Below are positions 17,768-27,206 of a stretch of DNA of 64,000 nucleotides, piece after piece. The DNA is from Cytophagales bacterium. GTDB taxonomy: Bacteria; Bacteroidota; Bacteroidia; Cytophagales; Bernardetiaceae. Positions within the stretch are counted from its first letter, which is position 1; each line of letters starts with the position of its first letter. The notes beneath the pieces are model-generated. The model was not told the DNA's origin. It searched no databases and saw nothing but the letters and a program-made list of their open reading frames with translations. Made by a program: the position numbers and the translations under genes. The stretch lies in the NCBI GenBank assembly GCA_013299045.1, contig JAAFJX010000017.1:1-64000 (forward strand), written 5' to 3'.

Positions 17768-20700
17768 TTAATGACTATGGCCGCCTTTCTGATGAAACTC
17801 ACCTTCAGTAATGGTGTCGCAGTGCCAATAATTCTTTTGTGAAAATTGGAACGGCTGCGTTTCCTGCCCGCCTTTTTTGGCAGCAAGCGTTTTTATAATA
17901 AGACGCTGACGCTCCTTGGCCAAACTTTCGCGCAGAGCCGCATCGCGCTCTATATCAAAATAACAAACACCTTCTATATAAGTTTGGGCAGCGCGGGCAT
18001 ACACCGAGAGCGGATTGGCCGTCCAGAGTACCACATCAGCGGTTTTGCCTACTTTGATGCTCCCTGTTTGTGCCTCTATTTTGAGCAGTTTGGCGGGGTT
18101 CAAGGTAACCATTTTAAAAGCCTCCTCTTCGCTCATGCCGCCATACTTCACCGATTTAGCCGCTTCTTGGTTCAAACGACGCGCCATTTCTGCATCGTCA
18201 GAGTTAATGGCCACCACCACGCCTTGGCTCGCCATAAGCGTTGCGTTGTACGGAATTGCGTCTTTTACTTCAAATTTATAAGACCACCAGTCCGAGAAGC
18301 TAGAACCACCAGCACCATGTTTGGCCATGATGTCCGCTACTTTATAACCTTCCAAAATATGTGTAAAGGTATTGACTCTGAACCCAAAACGCTCTGTCAG
18401 TTTCATCAACATATTGATTTCGGACTGCACGTAAGAGTGGCATGAAATGAGCATTTCGCCTTTCATAATCATCAGCATAGCCTCTAGCTGTAAGTCCATG
18501 CGCGTGCCGAGCGGATTTGCTTTTTTGGCCTTTTCGTACTCCCGTGCCCGTGTGAATGCGTCTTCATAAACCTGCTCTACACCCATACGTGTTTGTGGGT
18601 AACGCACGTAGTTGTCCGAGTTAGAATTTTTGACGTTTTCGCCAAGTGCAAATTTGATGCGCGGAAGAACATTCTGCATACGCATAGTCTCTGCGCTTTC
18701 TCCCCACTTCAATTTAATGATTGAGGACTGACCGCCAATAGGATTGGCAGAGCCGTGCAGTTGCTGAACCGCCACTACCCCACCCGCTAAGTGGCGATAA
18801 ATATCAATATCTTCATTATCAACAACATCAGAAATACGCGACTCGGCGCTAGAGCTATAAATATATTCATTCACGCCTCCATTAATGCCTATATGTGAGT
18901 GTTCGTCAATAATACCAGCAGTCAGGTGTTTGCCTTCCGCATTCACAACAGTAGCACCGGCTGGAGCGGCAATATTCTGGCCTAACTTGGCTATTTTGCC
19001 GTTTTCAATCAAAACGTCCGTATTTTTCAGAATGCCATCGGCCTCGTTTGTCCAAACTGTTGCATTTTTGAAAAGCACCGTAGTCATTTTGGGCTTCGTT
19101 TCAAAGCCATAGGCAGCAAAAGGATAGTACATTTTGCCCAATTCTGGTTTTTCATTGGGCTTTTTGCTTGTATCGGCCTCGTTCTTTGGTGCAAATGCAC
19201 TGGCTAAATTGGCCTCCCATGTTACCGGATAGCCATTTTCAAGTGTTCCGTTACCACGCCATGTTTTGGTATCGGTATTGTACCAACCACTCAAACGGCA
19301 GAGGTCGTTGGACTTCTCGTCGGCCTTAGTTTTGATTCTGTTGAAGTTTAAATAGATAGTTTGCCCATTTATCTTAGCTTGCAGCGGAATTTTAAGCGTA
19401 TCTTGCTTGAGTTCAAAGTCCTGTTGAGTAGCTGTTTCCCCTTTAATGGCCAAGTCAAAGGCTTCGCTTTGGCCGATTTTGAGCTTAAAATTGCCGCGAT
19501 GGTCATAAGCAAAAGCATCGTTTAGAATATGCCTCTTGCCCGCGTTCCAGTTTTCATAAATGACATTTTTTTCATTGAAAATGTCATGCGAAGTGAGCAA
19601 GAAGTTAGCAAAAGCGCCTTTTTTGAGGCATCCTAACTGGTTTTCTACACCCAGCAGGGCGGCAGGAGTCTGTGTGAGTGCTTTTAAGGCCAGCGTGGGG
19701 TCTAAGCCATGCTGAATGGCTTTACGGATATTGGCCAAGAACATTGTTTTGTCGGGCAGATTGTCCGAAGTCAGACAAAAATTAACTCCCGCTTGTGCCA
19801 AAAGAAATGGGTTTGCTGGTGCCATTTCCCAATGTTTGAGCTTCATCAAGTCCACGTAGTGTGCAGCCAGTTGGTCTTCTACGTCATAAGGTTTAGGAAA
19901 ATTTACTGGCAGAATGAAAGTTGCTTTGGTGGCCTTAATGGTTTCAATACTTTGGTATTCGTTACCGCTGCCGCGAATAATATACTGCTTGTTAAACTCA
20001 TCGCCAATTTTATCCGCTCTGATAGCATTTTTCTTATCTCCCGCCTCAAAAAACTGGGGTAGGCTTTGCAAACTATTCCATGCGGCTAAGCCTAAATTCA
20101 GACCATTCTGGGTATTTTTGCTATACCAACTTGCGTCCAAATACGTTTGACGCAGCAGGGCAATGCTGCCCATCAAAGAACTTGGATAACTTTGTTGAGA
20201 AGAGCCTTTGCTAAAAGAATAATGGGCTGAGGCACGCTCTTTAACAATCAACTCGTGCGCTTTTAGGTTTGCCAAATGCACTAGCGCTCCGCTACCTCTA
20301 CAAATGCCGTCTTTGTTGTGGGCAAGTACCGCCCCAAAGCCTGCATCTAGGTAGCCCTGGGCAGCGCTGGTGTCGGCCTGAAAATACTCTACGGCATCAA
20401 ATTCTGACCTGATTGCGTCATTCCAAGCATAAATACTCTGTTTTTCGGATTTGTAATTGGACTCACCATAATAGCCACCTCGTCCGCCTTTGGGTGCTGG
20501 GAGGCCATAGCCACTAGAAAGGTCTAGGAAAGCGGGATAAATGTATTTGTTGCTGCAATCAATGACAATAGCTTCCTTGGGAATGGCTAAGCCAACACCT
20601 ATGGCCTCAATCTTGGCTTTGCGAAGAATGAGCGTAGCTTTTTCCAGTTTTGTTTGATAATCTACCAATATAGTAGCATTCGTCAGCGCATAGCAACTTG

Positions 20701-20821
20701 CGCGTTCGTCCGCGGGGTCGTTGCGGTAATCAAGCGTTTGTGCCTGAAGAGGTATCTGGAACAATAAAATGGCTATAAAATTGAGCCATAAAGCAGTATT
20801 TTTAGCAAAACAATGCGTCAT
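17768..20821 (-). CDS. Secreted double-domain amidohydrolase (imidazolonepropionase-like)
   Basis: 1017 residues from the ATG at 20821. An upstream in-frame ATG (20896) is less likely because the one at 20821 gives a signal peptide (NFIAILLFQIPLQAQ). Two amidohydrolase modules lie in tandem. The C-terminal one (about residue 580 on) keeps the metal-binding HxH in GIIDEHSHIGINGG, with later HSYVQSE, THILEGYK, AINSDD and the closing NPAKLLKIEAQTGSIKVGKTADVVLW. In the N-terminal module the equivalent site reads YPAFLDLSSGYG, so the HxH is lost, though CLTSDN and GCLKKGAFANFLL show the same fold. One active and one probably inactive module are inferred. The C-terminus is His-rich (GGHSH). Substrate unknown: a cyclic amide or dipeptide is typical of the family. 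Convergent with the putative toxin gene. Confidence 0.9.
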   Translation of the reverse strand: MTHCFAKNTALWLNFIAILLFQIPLQAQTLDYRNDPADERASCYALTNATILVDYQTKLEKATLILRKAKIEAIGVGLAIPKEAIVIDCSNKYIYPAFLDLSSGYGLPAPKGGRGGYYGESNYKSEKQSIYAWNDAIRSEFDAVEYFQADTSAAQGYLDAGFGAVLAHNKDGICRGSGALVHLANLKAHELIVKERASAHYSFSKGSSQQSYPSSLMGSIALLRQTYLDASWYSKNTQNGLNLGLAAWNSLQSLPQFFEAGDKKNAIRADKIGDEFNKQYIIRGSGNEYQSIETIKATKATFILPVNFPKPYDVEDQLAAHYVDLMKLKHWEMAPANPFLLAQAGVNFCLTSDNLPDKTMFLANIRKAIQHGLDPTLALKALTQTPAALLGVENQLGCLKKGAFANFLLTSHDIFNEKNVIYENWNAGKRHILNDAFAYDHRGNFKLKIGQSEAFDLAIKGETATQQDFELKQDTLKIPLQAKINGQTIYLNFNRIKTKADEKSNDLCRLSGWYNTDTKTWRGNGTLENGYPVTWEANLASAFAPKNEADTSKKPNEKPELGKMYYPFAAYGFETKPKMTTVLFKNATVWTNEADGILKNTDVLIENGKIAKLGQNIAAPAGATVVNAEGKHLTAGIIDEHSHIGINGGVNEYIYSSSAESRISDVVDNEDIDIYRHLAGGVVAVQQLHGSANPIGGQSSIIKLKWGESAETMRMQNVLPRIKFALGENVKNSNSDNYVRYPQTRMGVEQVYEDAFTRAREYEKAKKANPLGTRMDLQLEAMLMIMKGEMLISCHSYVQSEINMLMKLTERFGFRVNTFTHILEGYKVADIMAKHGAGGSSFSDWWSYKFEVKDAIPYNATLMASQGVVVAINSDDAEMARRLNQEAAKSVKYGGMSEEEAFKMVTLNPAKLLKIEAQTGSIKVGKTADVVLWTANPLSVYARAAQTYIEGVCYFDIERDAALRESLAKERQRLIIKTLAAKKGGQETQPFQFSQKNYWHCDTITEGEFHQKGGHSH

Positions 20822-20984
20822 AAAGCAGCTTGAAATTGAGCAGTAAAAAGCGAAAATGGTAGAGTGGAGGGGGTGCAAAGTGTATAGGCTACACACGGCC
20901 TCAAAAGTAAAGTTTTTTTACATCATTCAAAACTTTGGTGCTTTCATTTTTATTTTGTTTGACTCATCAAAGCCTTCATAACCC

Positions 20985-21035
20985 AAAAGAGCAGTAGCGC
21001 TAAATGATGGAAAACATTGCACTACTGCTCTTTTT
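20985..21035 (-). terminator. Hairpin terminator after the peptidoglycan-binding gene
   Basis: Inverted repeat AAAAGAGCAGTAG (20985-20997) and CTACTGCTCTTTTT (from 21022) with T-runs on both strands. It sits between the stop at 21062 and the start at 20821. Confidence 0.75.
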
Positions 21036-21061
21036 GATGAATCTAAAATGGGATTCACTTT

Positions 21062-22078
21062 TCAACGCATGGCCTTATAGTATTCAAGAATCAAGGCTTT
21101 GATGGCGGTTTTGATAGTGTTTTTAACCGTAAAGCCTTTTTCTTCTATGGCACTTAACTGAGCGGCTGGCTGGCCGTGTGCGGTATCTTTGAGTGCGGCC
21201 AAAGTACCTGTTGCGGCATAAGTGATGGCTGCCTTGCCGTTTTCAAGGTTGGCTTTGAGTGCAGAGGCTTTGTCAGTGTTCCAGCGTGTGCCATCGTATT
21301 TGCCCTGATAAATTTCTGCACTAATTGCGGTGGCGCTTTTGACGACGTTGATGCTGGTTACATAGACCAAAAAAGAGGCGTTATTGCGCACAGCATGCAC
21401 CTTGAGGTCGTAAATATCTGCATTGGGGCGGCGCGTTACGGTGTAGCCAAAGTAGGTGGTGCCGCGCTGATGCCCACCTTTGAAGTAGTTGGGGCTATCG
21501 GTCATGTAGTACATAAACACGTCGTTGCCTTCTGGTAGCAGCCATTTTTCTACAAAAATGAGGTCGCGTAGTTTGTCAATATCAGCTACACTGGGTGCTT
21601 CGCCATAAACGTCCAGCAAGGCTTTTTTACGGAATGTGGCCAGCACAGAAGCGCGCTTAGCTTCAGGAACGTCCAAGTTTTCTAGGAGCGTGTAGTGCGT
21701 TTTGGCTTCGCCCAATGTTTTGAATTTTTTGCCTGCAAAAGAATCTAAATCTTTGGCTGTGAGAGGCTGTAAGGTAAACTCATCATCAAATTCTGGTTCA
21801 TCAAGGGCGGCTTCTAAACCAAGCGGAGTGAGTTCAGGTATGGGCATGAGGTTGGTGTCGCGCTTTACTTCTTTGCGCATGCGCTTGAGCATCATTTTGG
21901 TATCGCGGTCTACCTCGCCGTCTGCTGGCAGGCTGTTTTGGGTTTGAAAATCCTTAACCGCTTTACTGACTGCATCATCAAAAACGCCATTTTCGGGCAG
22001 TGTGTAGCCCACTTTGTTTAATAATTTTTGCAGTTTTACAACCGCTCGGCCTTTTTTGCCTTGTTCTAATCTTGCCAT
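21062..22078 (-). CDS. Peptidoglycan-binding domain protein of unknown function
   Basis: 338 residues. Residues 3-68 are a PG_binding_1 domain (GKKGRAVVKLQKLLNKVGY, GVFDDAVSKAVKDFQTQNSL, DGEVDRDTKMML). The remaining 270 residues match nothing I recognise. They include a Glu/Asp/Leu-rich stretch (75-110), YFGYTVTRRPNADIYDL and a long C-terminal helix. There is no signal peptide or membrane segment, which is odd for a wall-binding domain; such domains without secretion signals occur in phage-like particles and effectors, but no such genes are nearby. The same strand carries the amidohydrolase downstream, separated by a terminator. Confidence 0.75.
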   Translation of the reverse strand: MARLEQGKKGRAVVKLQKLLNKVGYTLPENGVFDDAVSKAVKDFQTQNSLPADGEVDRDTKMMLKRMRKEVKRDTNLMPIPELTPLGLEAALDEPEFDDEFTLQPLTAKDLDSFAGKKFKTLGEAKTHYTLLENLDVPEAKRASVLATFRKKALLDVYGEAPSVADIDKLRDLIFVEKWLLPEGNDVFMYYMTDSPNYFKGGHQRGTTYFGYTVTRRPNADIYDLKVHAVRNNASFLVYVTSINVVKSATAISAEIYQGKYDGTRWNTDKASALKANLENGKAAITYAATGTLAALKDTAHGQPAAQLSAIEEKGFTVKNTIKTAIKALILEYYKAMR

Positions 22079-22558
22079 TTTTTTTATTAAAGAGATACAG
22101 AGTGATACAAACTTGCCCTAAAAATATCTATTTTATTGATTGATAGCAACAGAATGTGTAAAAAAATAGGGCTTCTGCATCAAATCATTCGGCATTGGCT
22201 CTCGGTTGTATGACACCTCCTGTTTCTGTCCCAATGAAGATGGCAAGAGCAGCCTTGGGTGGATTATTTTAGAGAAGTCAGTCGCTTTCTGAAAGAGCAC
22301 CTGTTTTAAGCCCTTTATAAAGTATTTAGTCATGCCTTGAAAGTCTGTGTAAAATATTCATTTGTTTTATTCACCCAACCATTTTATTTGCCTTTGCGCT
22401 ATGAAAATGGGTCGTTTTATTTTTACAATGACCTTGCAGATAATGTAGAGATACCCCCCCCTATGTCATTTTTCGAGAAATATTATACTTCTTACACCAC
22501 CATTTATTTTGAAAACGCTTTTTTATCTCTATTTTGCGCTCAGCCATAGCTCAAAACC
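22079..22558. other. Intergenic region, 480 bases, divergent
   Basis: Two short open frames (22133-22333 minus, 66 codons; 22337-22549 plus, 70 codons) have no recognisable product, no conserved look and poor start context. A run of eight C lies at about 22454. I see no RNA gene. Confidence 0.5.
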
Positions 22559-23365
22559 ATGAAGCAACTCCCATACATTTTAGCCTGCCTACTTCTCTAC
22601 TGCGGCTGCCAAAAGGCGGATAATCCCAGCCCCATAAAGCCCGTGCCCTTGCATGATAGGCATACTTGCCTCGTTAAGCAAGAAGAAACCCTCTTGGATA
22701 GCGGCTCTACAGGAGTTTATAAGCAAATAAAGTTCTATTTTTATGATTCAAAACAGCGCTTGGATTACATAAACGTTGTTTCTATCAATACCAAAGACCT
22801 GCCAAACCCCGAAATGAGCACCTGGCGTACCACCTACCTCTACAAAAATGACAGCAGCCGGCTCGTTCTCAGAACCACGGTTTCGGGCATAACAGGCGAC
22901 TCCGTGAAGAGCTATACGGCCTTGACCTACAACGACTCGGAGGAACTTGCCAACGAAGAAATTGTTATGATGCCAGGCAACAAGCGCTTTGTATCTATTG
23001 ACTACAAAATCAGCCATTCTACCGAAAAAACAGAGATTATCGCCACTGCTTTTGATAAAGACAAGCAAGTGATAGGCACAAGTTGGTATGTTTATAGCCG
23101 CAACCCATACCTCAAACTTTACGAGAAAAATTTATACGCAAACGGCACTGAAGAAGCCTTTACAATACCCGCTGAGGCTTATAGCAACCTAGCTCTTAGC
23201 CCCTATGCAGGCACTAAGTATTTGCTAGATAGCGACTATTTTTATGTGGGTGAGGCCGCCAATAAGCCCAGTATGCTCTATAATGGGCAGGGTTACGTCC
23301 TGTTATGGCAGAATATAGCGGCGGGGGGCTTCCCAGTCAAACGATTTGCCTACTACTGCCCGTAA
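22559..23365 (+). CDS. Hypothetical lipoprotein
   Basis: 268 residues. Lipoprotein signal MKQLPYILACLLLYCGCQKADN with Cys17 the likely lipidated residue (LYCGC also allows Cys15). The mature protein alternates like a beta-sandwich (KQIKFYFYDSKQRLDYINVV, TTYLYKNDSSRLVLRT, YTALTYNDSEELANEEIV), similar in feel to Bacteroidota proteins that carry repeated Y-x-Y-D/N strands. No catalytic motif seen and no named family recognised. Separate from its neighbours, with about 190 bases before the restriction-modification gene. Confidence 0.8.
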   Translation: MKQLPYILACLLLYCGCQKADNPSPIKPVPLHDRHTCLVKQEETLLDSGSTGVYKQIKFYFYDSKQRLDYINVVSINTKDLPNPEMSTWRTTYLYKNDSSRLVLRTTVSGITGDSVKSYTALTYNDSEELANEEIVMMPGNKRFVSIDYKISHSTEKTEIIATAFDKDKQVIGTSWYVYSRNPYLKLYEKNLYANGTEEAFTIPAEAYSNLALSPYAGTKYLLDSDYFYVGEAANKPSMLYNGQGYVLLWQNIAAGGFPVKRFAYYCP

Positions 23366-23551
23366 GGATTGAAGCAAGTGGCTTCCTAAATTTTTTATAA
23401 ACATTGCAGCCCTACGAGTTGATTTAAACAGTTTCTTTGTAACTTTGTTGTAAAGGTATTCAGCCCCAAAAAAAAAATCTAAATTCGGTAAAAGAGAAAG
23501 AAACGGCCTTTTTCAGCATAGCCGAGATGAGAGTCAATAACAAATAAAAAC

Positions 23552-26323
23552 ATGGCATTAAGTTGGAACGAAATAAAAGACCGAGCATTAAATTTCTCAA
23601 AAGAATGGGCTGGCACTTCAAATGAAGAAGCAGACGCTAAACCATTTTTAGTTGAGTTTTTTAACGTGTTTGGCATTAGTAGTAAGCGTGTTGCGACCTT
23701 TGAACACAGAGTGAAAAAACTGGACGACAAAGACGGCTACATTGACCTGCTTTGGAAGGGAACTATTTTAATTGAAATGAAAAGTCGGGGCAAAAACCTC
23801 GACAAAGCCTACCAACAAGCCAAAGACTACACACACGGACTGAAACAACACGAATTACCGAAATACATTCTCATATCGGACTTTGAAAATTTTAGACTTT
23901 ACGACCTTGAAGACAATTCCGTTCAAGGAATTGAAAATCCTAAAACAGTTGAATTTAAACTCAATGACCTTGTAAACAATGTTCAGCATTTCGGCTACAT
24001 TTTAGGTTATCAAAAAAAGGTTTATAAAGAACAAGACCCAGCAAACATTAAAGCAGCGGAGCTCATGGGCAAGCTCCACGACAGGCTGGAAGAAATTGGT
24101 TACACAGGACACCCATTGGAAGTTTACTTGGTTCGTATTTTATTTTTATTGTTTGCCGAAGACACCACCATTTTCAACAAACAGCAATTTCAAGATTATA
24201 TTGAGCAACGCACCAATGAAGACGGAAGCGACCTTGCTGCCAAATTGCAAGAGTTGTTTCAAGTACTGAACACGCCCAAAGAAAATCGTTTTAAAAATCT
24301 TGACGAACAATTGGCCGACTTCCCGTATGTAAACGGAAAACTTTTTGAAGAAAACTTACCTACGGCCAGTTTCGATAGTAAAATGCGACAAGCCTTGCTA
24401 GACTGTTGCTACATTGATTGGAGTAAAATTTCACCTGCAATTTTCGGTTCTATGTTTCAAAGCGTCATGAACCCCAAAGAACGCAGAAACTTGGGAGCAC
24501 ATTACACAAGCGAAACCAATATTTTGAAATTGATTAAACCCCTTTTCTTGGACGACCTTTGGAGCGAATTTGAAAGTATCAAAGACAATAAAAACAAACT
24601 ACCCGAATTTCATAAAAAACTAAGCACACTCAAATTCCTTGACCCTGCTTGTGGTTGCGGAAACTTCCTTGTAATTACATACAGAGAATTGCGTTTGTTG
24701 GAATTAGAGATTTTAAGAGCCTTATATAAATCAGGACAAAGAGTCATGGACGTTAGCGATATTATTTGGCTTGATGTGGATATGATGAGCGGAATTGAAT
24801 ATGAAGAATTTCCTGCACGAATTGCCGAAGTAGCCATGTGGCTCATTGACCACCAAATGAATATGCAAATAAGCAATGAGTTCGGACAATACTTTGTTCG
24901 TTTGCCTCTGAAAAAAGCCGCAAAGATTGTGCACGGTGATGCATTAGAAACCGATTGGGAAAATATAGTTTCAAAAAATGACCTTTCTTTTATTCTTGGC
25001 AATCCGCCTTTTATTGGTTCTAAAATAATGAAGCAAAGCCAACGTGACCAAATTGTAAAACAGTTCGACAACGCAGACGGAAGCGGAGTTTTAGACTATG
25101 TAACAGGTTGGTATATTAAAGCAGCTAAATTTATTCAAGACACAAAAATTAAAGTTGCGTTTGTTTCTACAAACTCAATTGTTCAAGGCGAACAAACGAG
25201 TATACTTTGGGGGCAGATGCTGAATAAATACAAAATCAAAATTCACTTTGCCCATCGCACTTTTAAATGGAGTAATGAAGCCAAAGGAAATGCAGCAGTA
25301 TATTGTGTAATAATTGGTTTTGCTAATTACGAAACTATTAACAAAAGTATTTTTGAATATGAAGATATTAAAGGCGAAGCCCACGAATTGAAAGTAAAAA
25401 ATATCAATCCATATTTGGTTGATGCAAAGGATATTTTAATTACCAAGAAGACTAATGCAATTTGTAAAATTCCAAAAATTAAATTTGGAAATCAACCTAT
25501 TGACGGTGGATGGCTAATTTTAGACGAACAAGAAAGAAATGAAGCTATAGAAAAAGAACCATATATTGAAAAATATATTAGACGATATTATGGCAGTGAA
25601 GAGTTTATTAATGGAAGAATAAGGTATTGTTTATGGTTCGGAAACTTTAATCCTACTGAATTAAAATCTTCAAAATTTCTTATGACGAGAGTTGGAAATG
25701 TTCGTAAGTTTAGACTTGAAAGTGAAAGAAAGGATACGCAAAAACTAGCAGATATACCAACACAATTTGCTTTTAAGTCTCACGAAGAATCTGAATACAT
25801 TATAATTCCAAGCGTTTCTTCTGAAAGAAGAAAATATATTCCTATTGGTTTTATGTCAGCTAATGAAATTGCTAGTAACCTTTGTTTAATAATACCTAAT
25901 GCCGAACTTTTTCACTTTGGCGTTTTAACTTCATTAATGCATATGGCTTGGGTAAAAAATATTTGCGGAAGATTAAAAAGTGATTTTAGATATTCAAATG
26001 GTATTGTTTACAACAACTATCCTTGGCCAGAAAATCCGACCGAGAAACAAATCAAAGCTATTGAAACTGCTGCAAAAAAAGTATTAGACACAAGATTACA
26101 ATTTCCAAAAAGTAAAATGTCTGATTTGTATGAACTTGATGGAATGCCACCAGCATTGGTAAAAGCACACAACGAGCTAGACAAAGCCGTGGACTTGGCC
26201 TACAGACCGCAACCGTTCACCAGTGAAGCCAATCGTATGGAATTTTTATTTGAACTCTACGAAAAATACACTGCCAATATTTTTACAAAAGAAAAAGTAA
26301 AAAAAGGGAAGAAAAAACAGTAA
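23552..26323 (+). CDS. Single-chain restriction-modification enzyme, MmeI-like (type IIL/IIG)
   Basis: 923 residues, the length of MmeI-type enzymes that join nuclease, methyltransferase and target recognition in one chain. Nuclease site: Asp65 in DGYIDLLWKG and Glu75-Met-Lys77 in ILIEMKSRG, the PD-ExK spacing of MmeI. Helical connector about 150-320. Methyltransferase: motif I FLDPACGCGNF (about 361-371) and motif IV LGNPPFIGS (about 483-491), the NPPF form of gamma-class N6-adenine enzymes. Residues about 600-830 should be the target-recognition domain (YIRRYYGSEEFINGRIRYCLWF near its start). The chain ends in a Lys-rich tail. It methylates its own site and cuts unmodified DNA at a distance. 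The gene is visibly more AT-rich than its neighbours, with no partner gene, fitting horizontal transfer. Confidence 0.92.
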   Translation: MALSWNEIKDRALNFSKEWAGTSNEEADAKPFLVEFFNVFGISSKRVATFEHRVKKLDDKDGYIDLLWKGTILIEMKSRGKNLDKAYQQAKDYTHGLKQHELPKYILISDFENFRLYDLEDNSVQGIENPKTVEFKLNDLVNNVQHFGYILGYQKKVYKEQDPANIKAAELMGKLHDRLEEIGYTGHPLEVYLVRILFLLFAEDTTIFNKQQFQDYIEQRTNEDGSDLAAKLQELFQVLNTPKENRFKNLDEQLADFPYVNGKLFEENLPTASFDSKMRQALLDCCYIDWSKISPAIFGSMFQSVMNPKERRNLGAHYTSETNILKLIKPLFLDDLWSEFESIKDNKNKLPEFHKKLSTLKFLDPACGCGNFLVITYRELRLLELEILRALYKSGQRVMDVSDIIWLDVDMMSGIEYEEFPARIAEVAMWLIDHQMNMQISNEFGQYFVRLPLKKAAKIVHGDALETDWENIVSKNDLSFILGNPPFIGSKIMKQSQRDQIVKQFDNADGSGVLDYVTGWYIKAAKFIQDTKIKVAFVSTNSIVQGEQTSILWGQMLNKYKIKIHFAHRTFKWSNEAKGNAAVYCVIIGFANYETINKSIFEYEDIKGEAHELKVKNINPYLVDAKDILITKKTNAICKIPKIKFGNQPIDGGWLILDEQERNEAIEKEPYIEKYIRRYYGSEEFINGRIRYCLWFGNFNPTELKSSKFLMTRVGNVRKFRLESERKDTQKLADIPTQFAFKSHEESEYIIIPSVSSERRKYIPIGFMSANEIASNLCLIIPNAELFHFGVLTSLMHMAWVKNICGRLKSDFRYSNGIVYNNYPWPENPTEKQIKAIETAAKKVLDTRLQFPKSKMSDLYELDGMPPALVKAHNELDKAVDLAYRPQPFTSEANRMEFLFELYEKYTANIFTKEKVKKGKKKQ

Positions 26324-26423
26324 ATTTGCCGAATGTTTTATAGACGGAAGTACTTAATCTATTGGATACAATACTTGATGACCAAAACTCTAAGACCGAA
26401 TGCCAAGCCCTTGACCGACCGCT

Positions 26424-27140
26424 ATGAATACAACAAAAAACTACAAACATATTTTTTGGGATTTAGACCACACCCTCTGGGACTTTGAAAAAAATGCGGA
26501 TATAACTCTCCGCTTGTTGTTTGCGCAGCACAGCCTAGCAGAAGTTCTACAAACAAATCCAGACAGGTTTTGCGAGCTGTTTTCTAAAAACAATCATGAA
26601 CTTTGGGTGCTTTACAACAGCAGCCAAATCAACAAAAATGAACTAAGAAAATTGCGTTTCCCGCGTTTGTTCAAGCGTTTTGGTGTTTCTGAAAAGTTTG
26701 TGCCGCCTAGCATAGAAGATGAGTATCAAACCATTTGCCGACAGCAGCCACATTTGATGCCCAATGCCCGCCTGGTTCTAAAAACCCTGCAAGAACGCGG
26801 TTATCAGATGCACATCATTTCTAACGGGTTTCAGGACGCACAGGCCGAAAAACTTGTTTGTGCAAATCTAGATACTTTTTTTCAAGTTTTGGTTACTTCC
26901 GAAAGTTGTTCTTACCGCAAGCCTCAAAAAGGTATCTTTTTACATACCTTTCAGAAATGTGCAGCCAAAGCCCAAGAAAGCATCATGATAGGCGATAATT
27001 TGAGTACGGATATTGCCGGTGCCAATGCCGTCCAGATGCACAACGTTTGGTATAATCCCAATAAAGAAGTTAATTCAAGCGCTGAAAAGCCTACTTTTCA
27101 GATACATGACCTGGCTGAACTATTAGATATTTGCATTTAA
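26424..27140 (+). CDS. yjjG: HAD-superfamily noncanonical pyrimidine nucleotidase, YjjG type
   Basis: 238 residues. HAD motif I is Asp13-Leu-Asp15 in HIFWDLDHTLWDFEKN, the wording typical of YjjG. Motif II is in MHIISNGF, the motif III lysine in SYRKPQKGIF, and motif IV in MIGDNLSTDIAGA. The insert between motifs I and II is helical (C1 cap). YjjG removes phosphate from unusual pyrimidine nucleotides and so cleans the nucleotide pool. It lies 100 bases after the restriction-modification gene and 66 bases before the DUF4270 gene. Confidence 0.88.
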   Translation: MNTTKNYKHIFWDLDHTLWDFEKNADITLRLLFAQHSLAEVLQTNPDRFCELFSKNNHELWVLYNSSQINKNELRKLRFPRLFKRFGVSEKFVPPSIEDEYQTICRQQPHLMPNARLVLKTLQERGYQMHIISNGFQDAQAEKLVCANLDTFFQVLVTSESCSYRKPQKGIFLHTFQKCAAKAQESIMIGDNLSTDIAGANAVQMHNVWYNPNKEVNSSAEKPTFQIHDLAELLDICI

Positions 27141-27206
27141 AAAACAGGCGCGTTCTCTATTTGTTTCTCTTTTTTTGCTAAATTTGCGCGTCCAAAAAGA
27201 ACCACC

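Noticed and set aside
22133-22549. Two short frames in the 22.1-22.5 kb gap
   Set aside because: No recognisable motif, no good start context; treated as non-coding.
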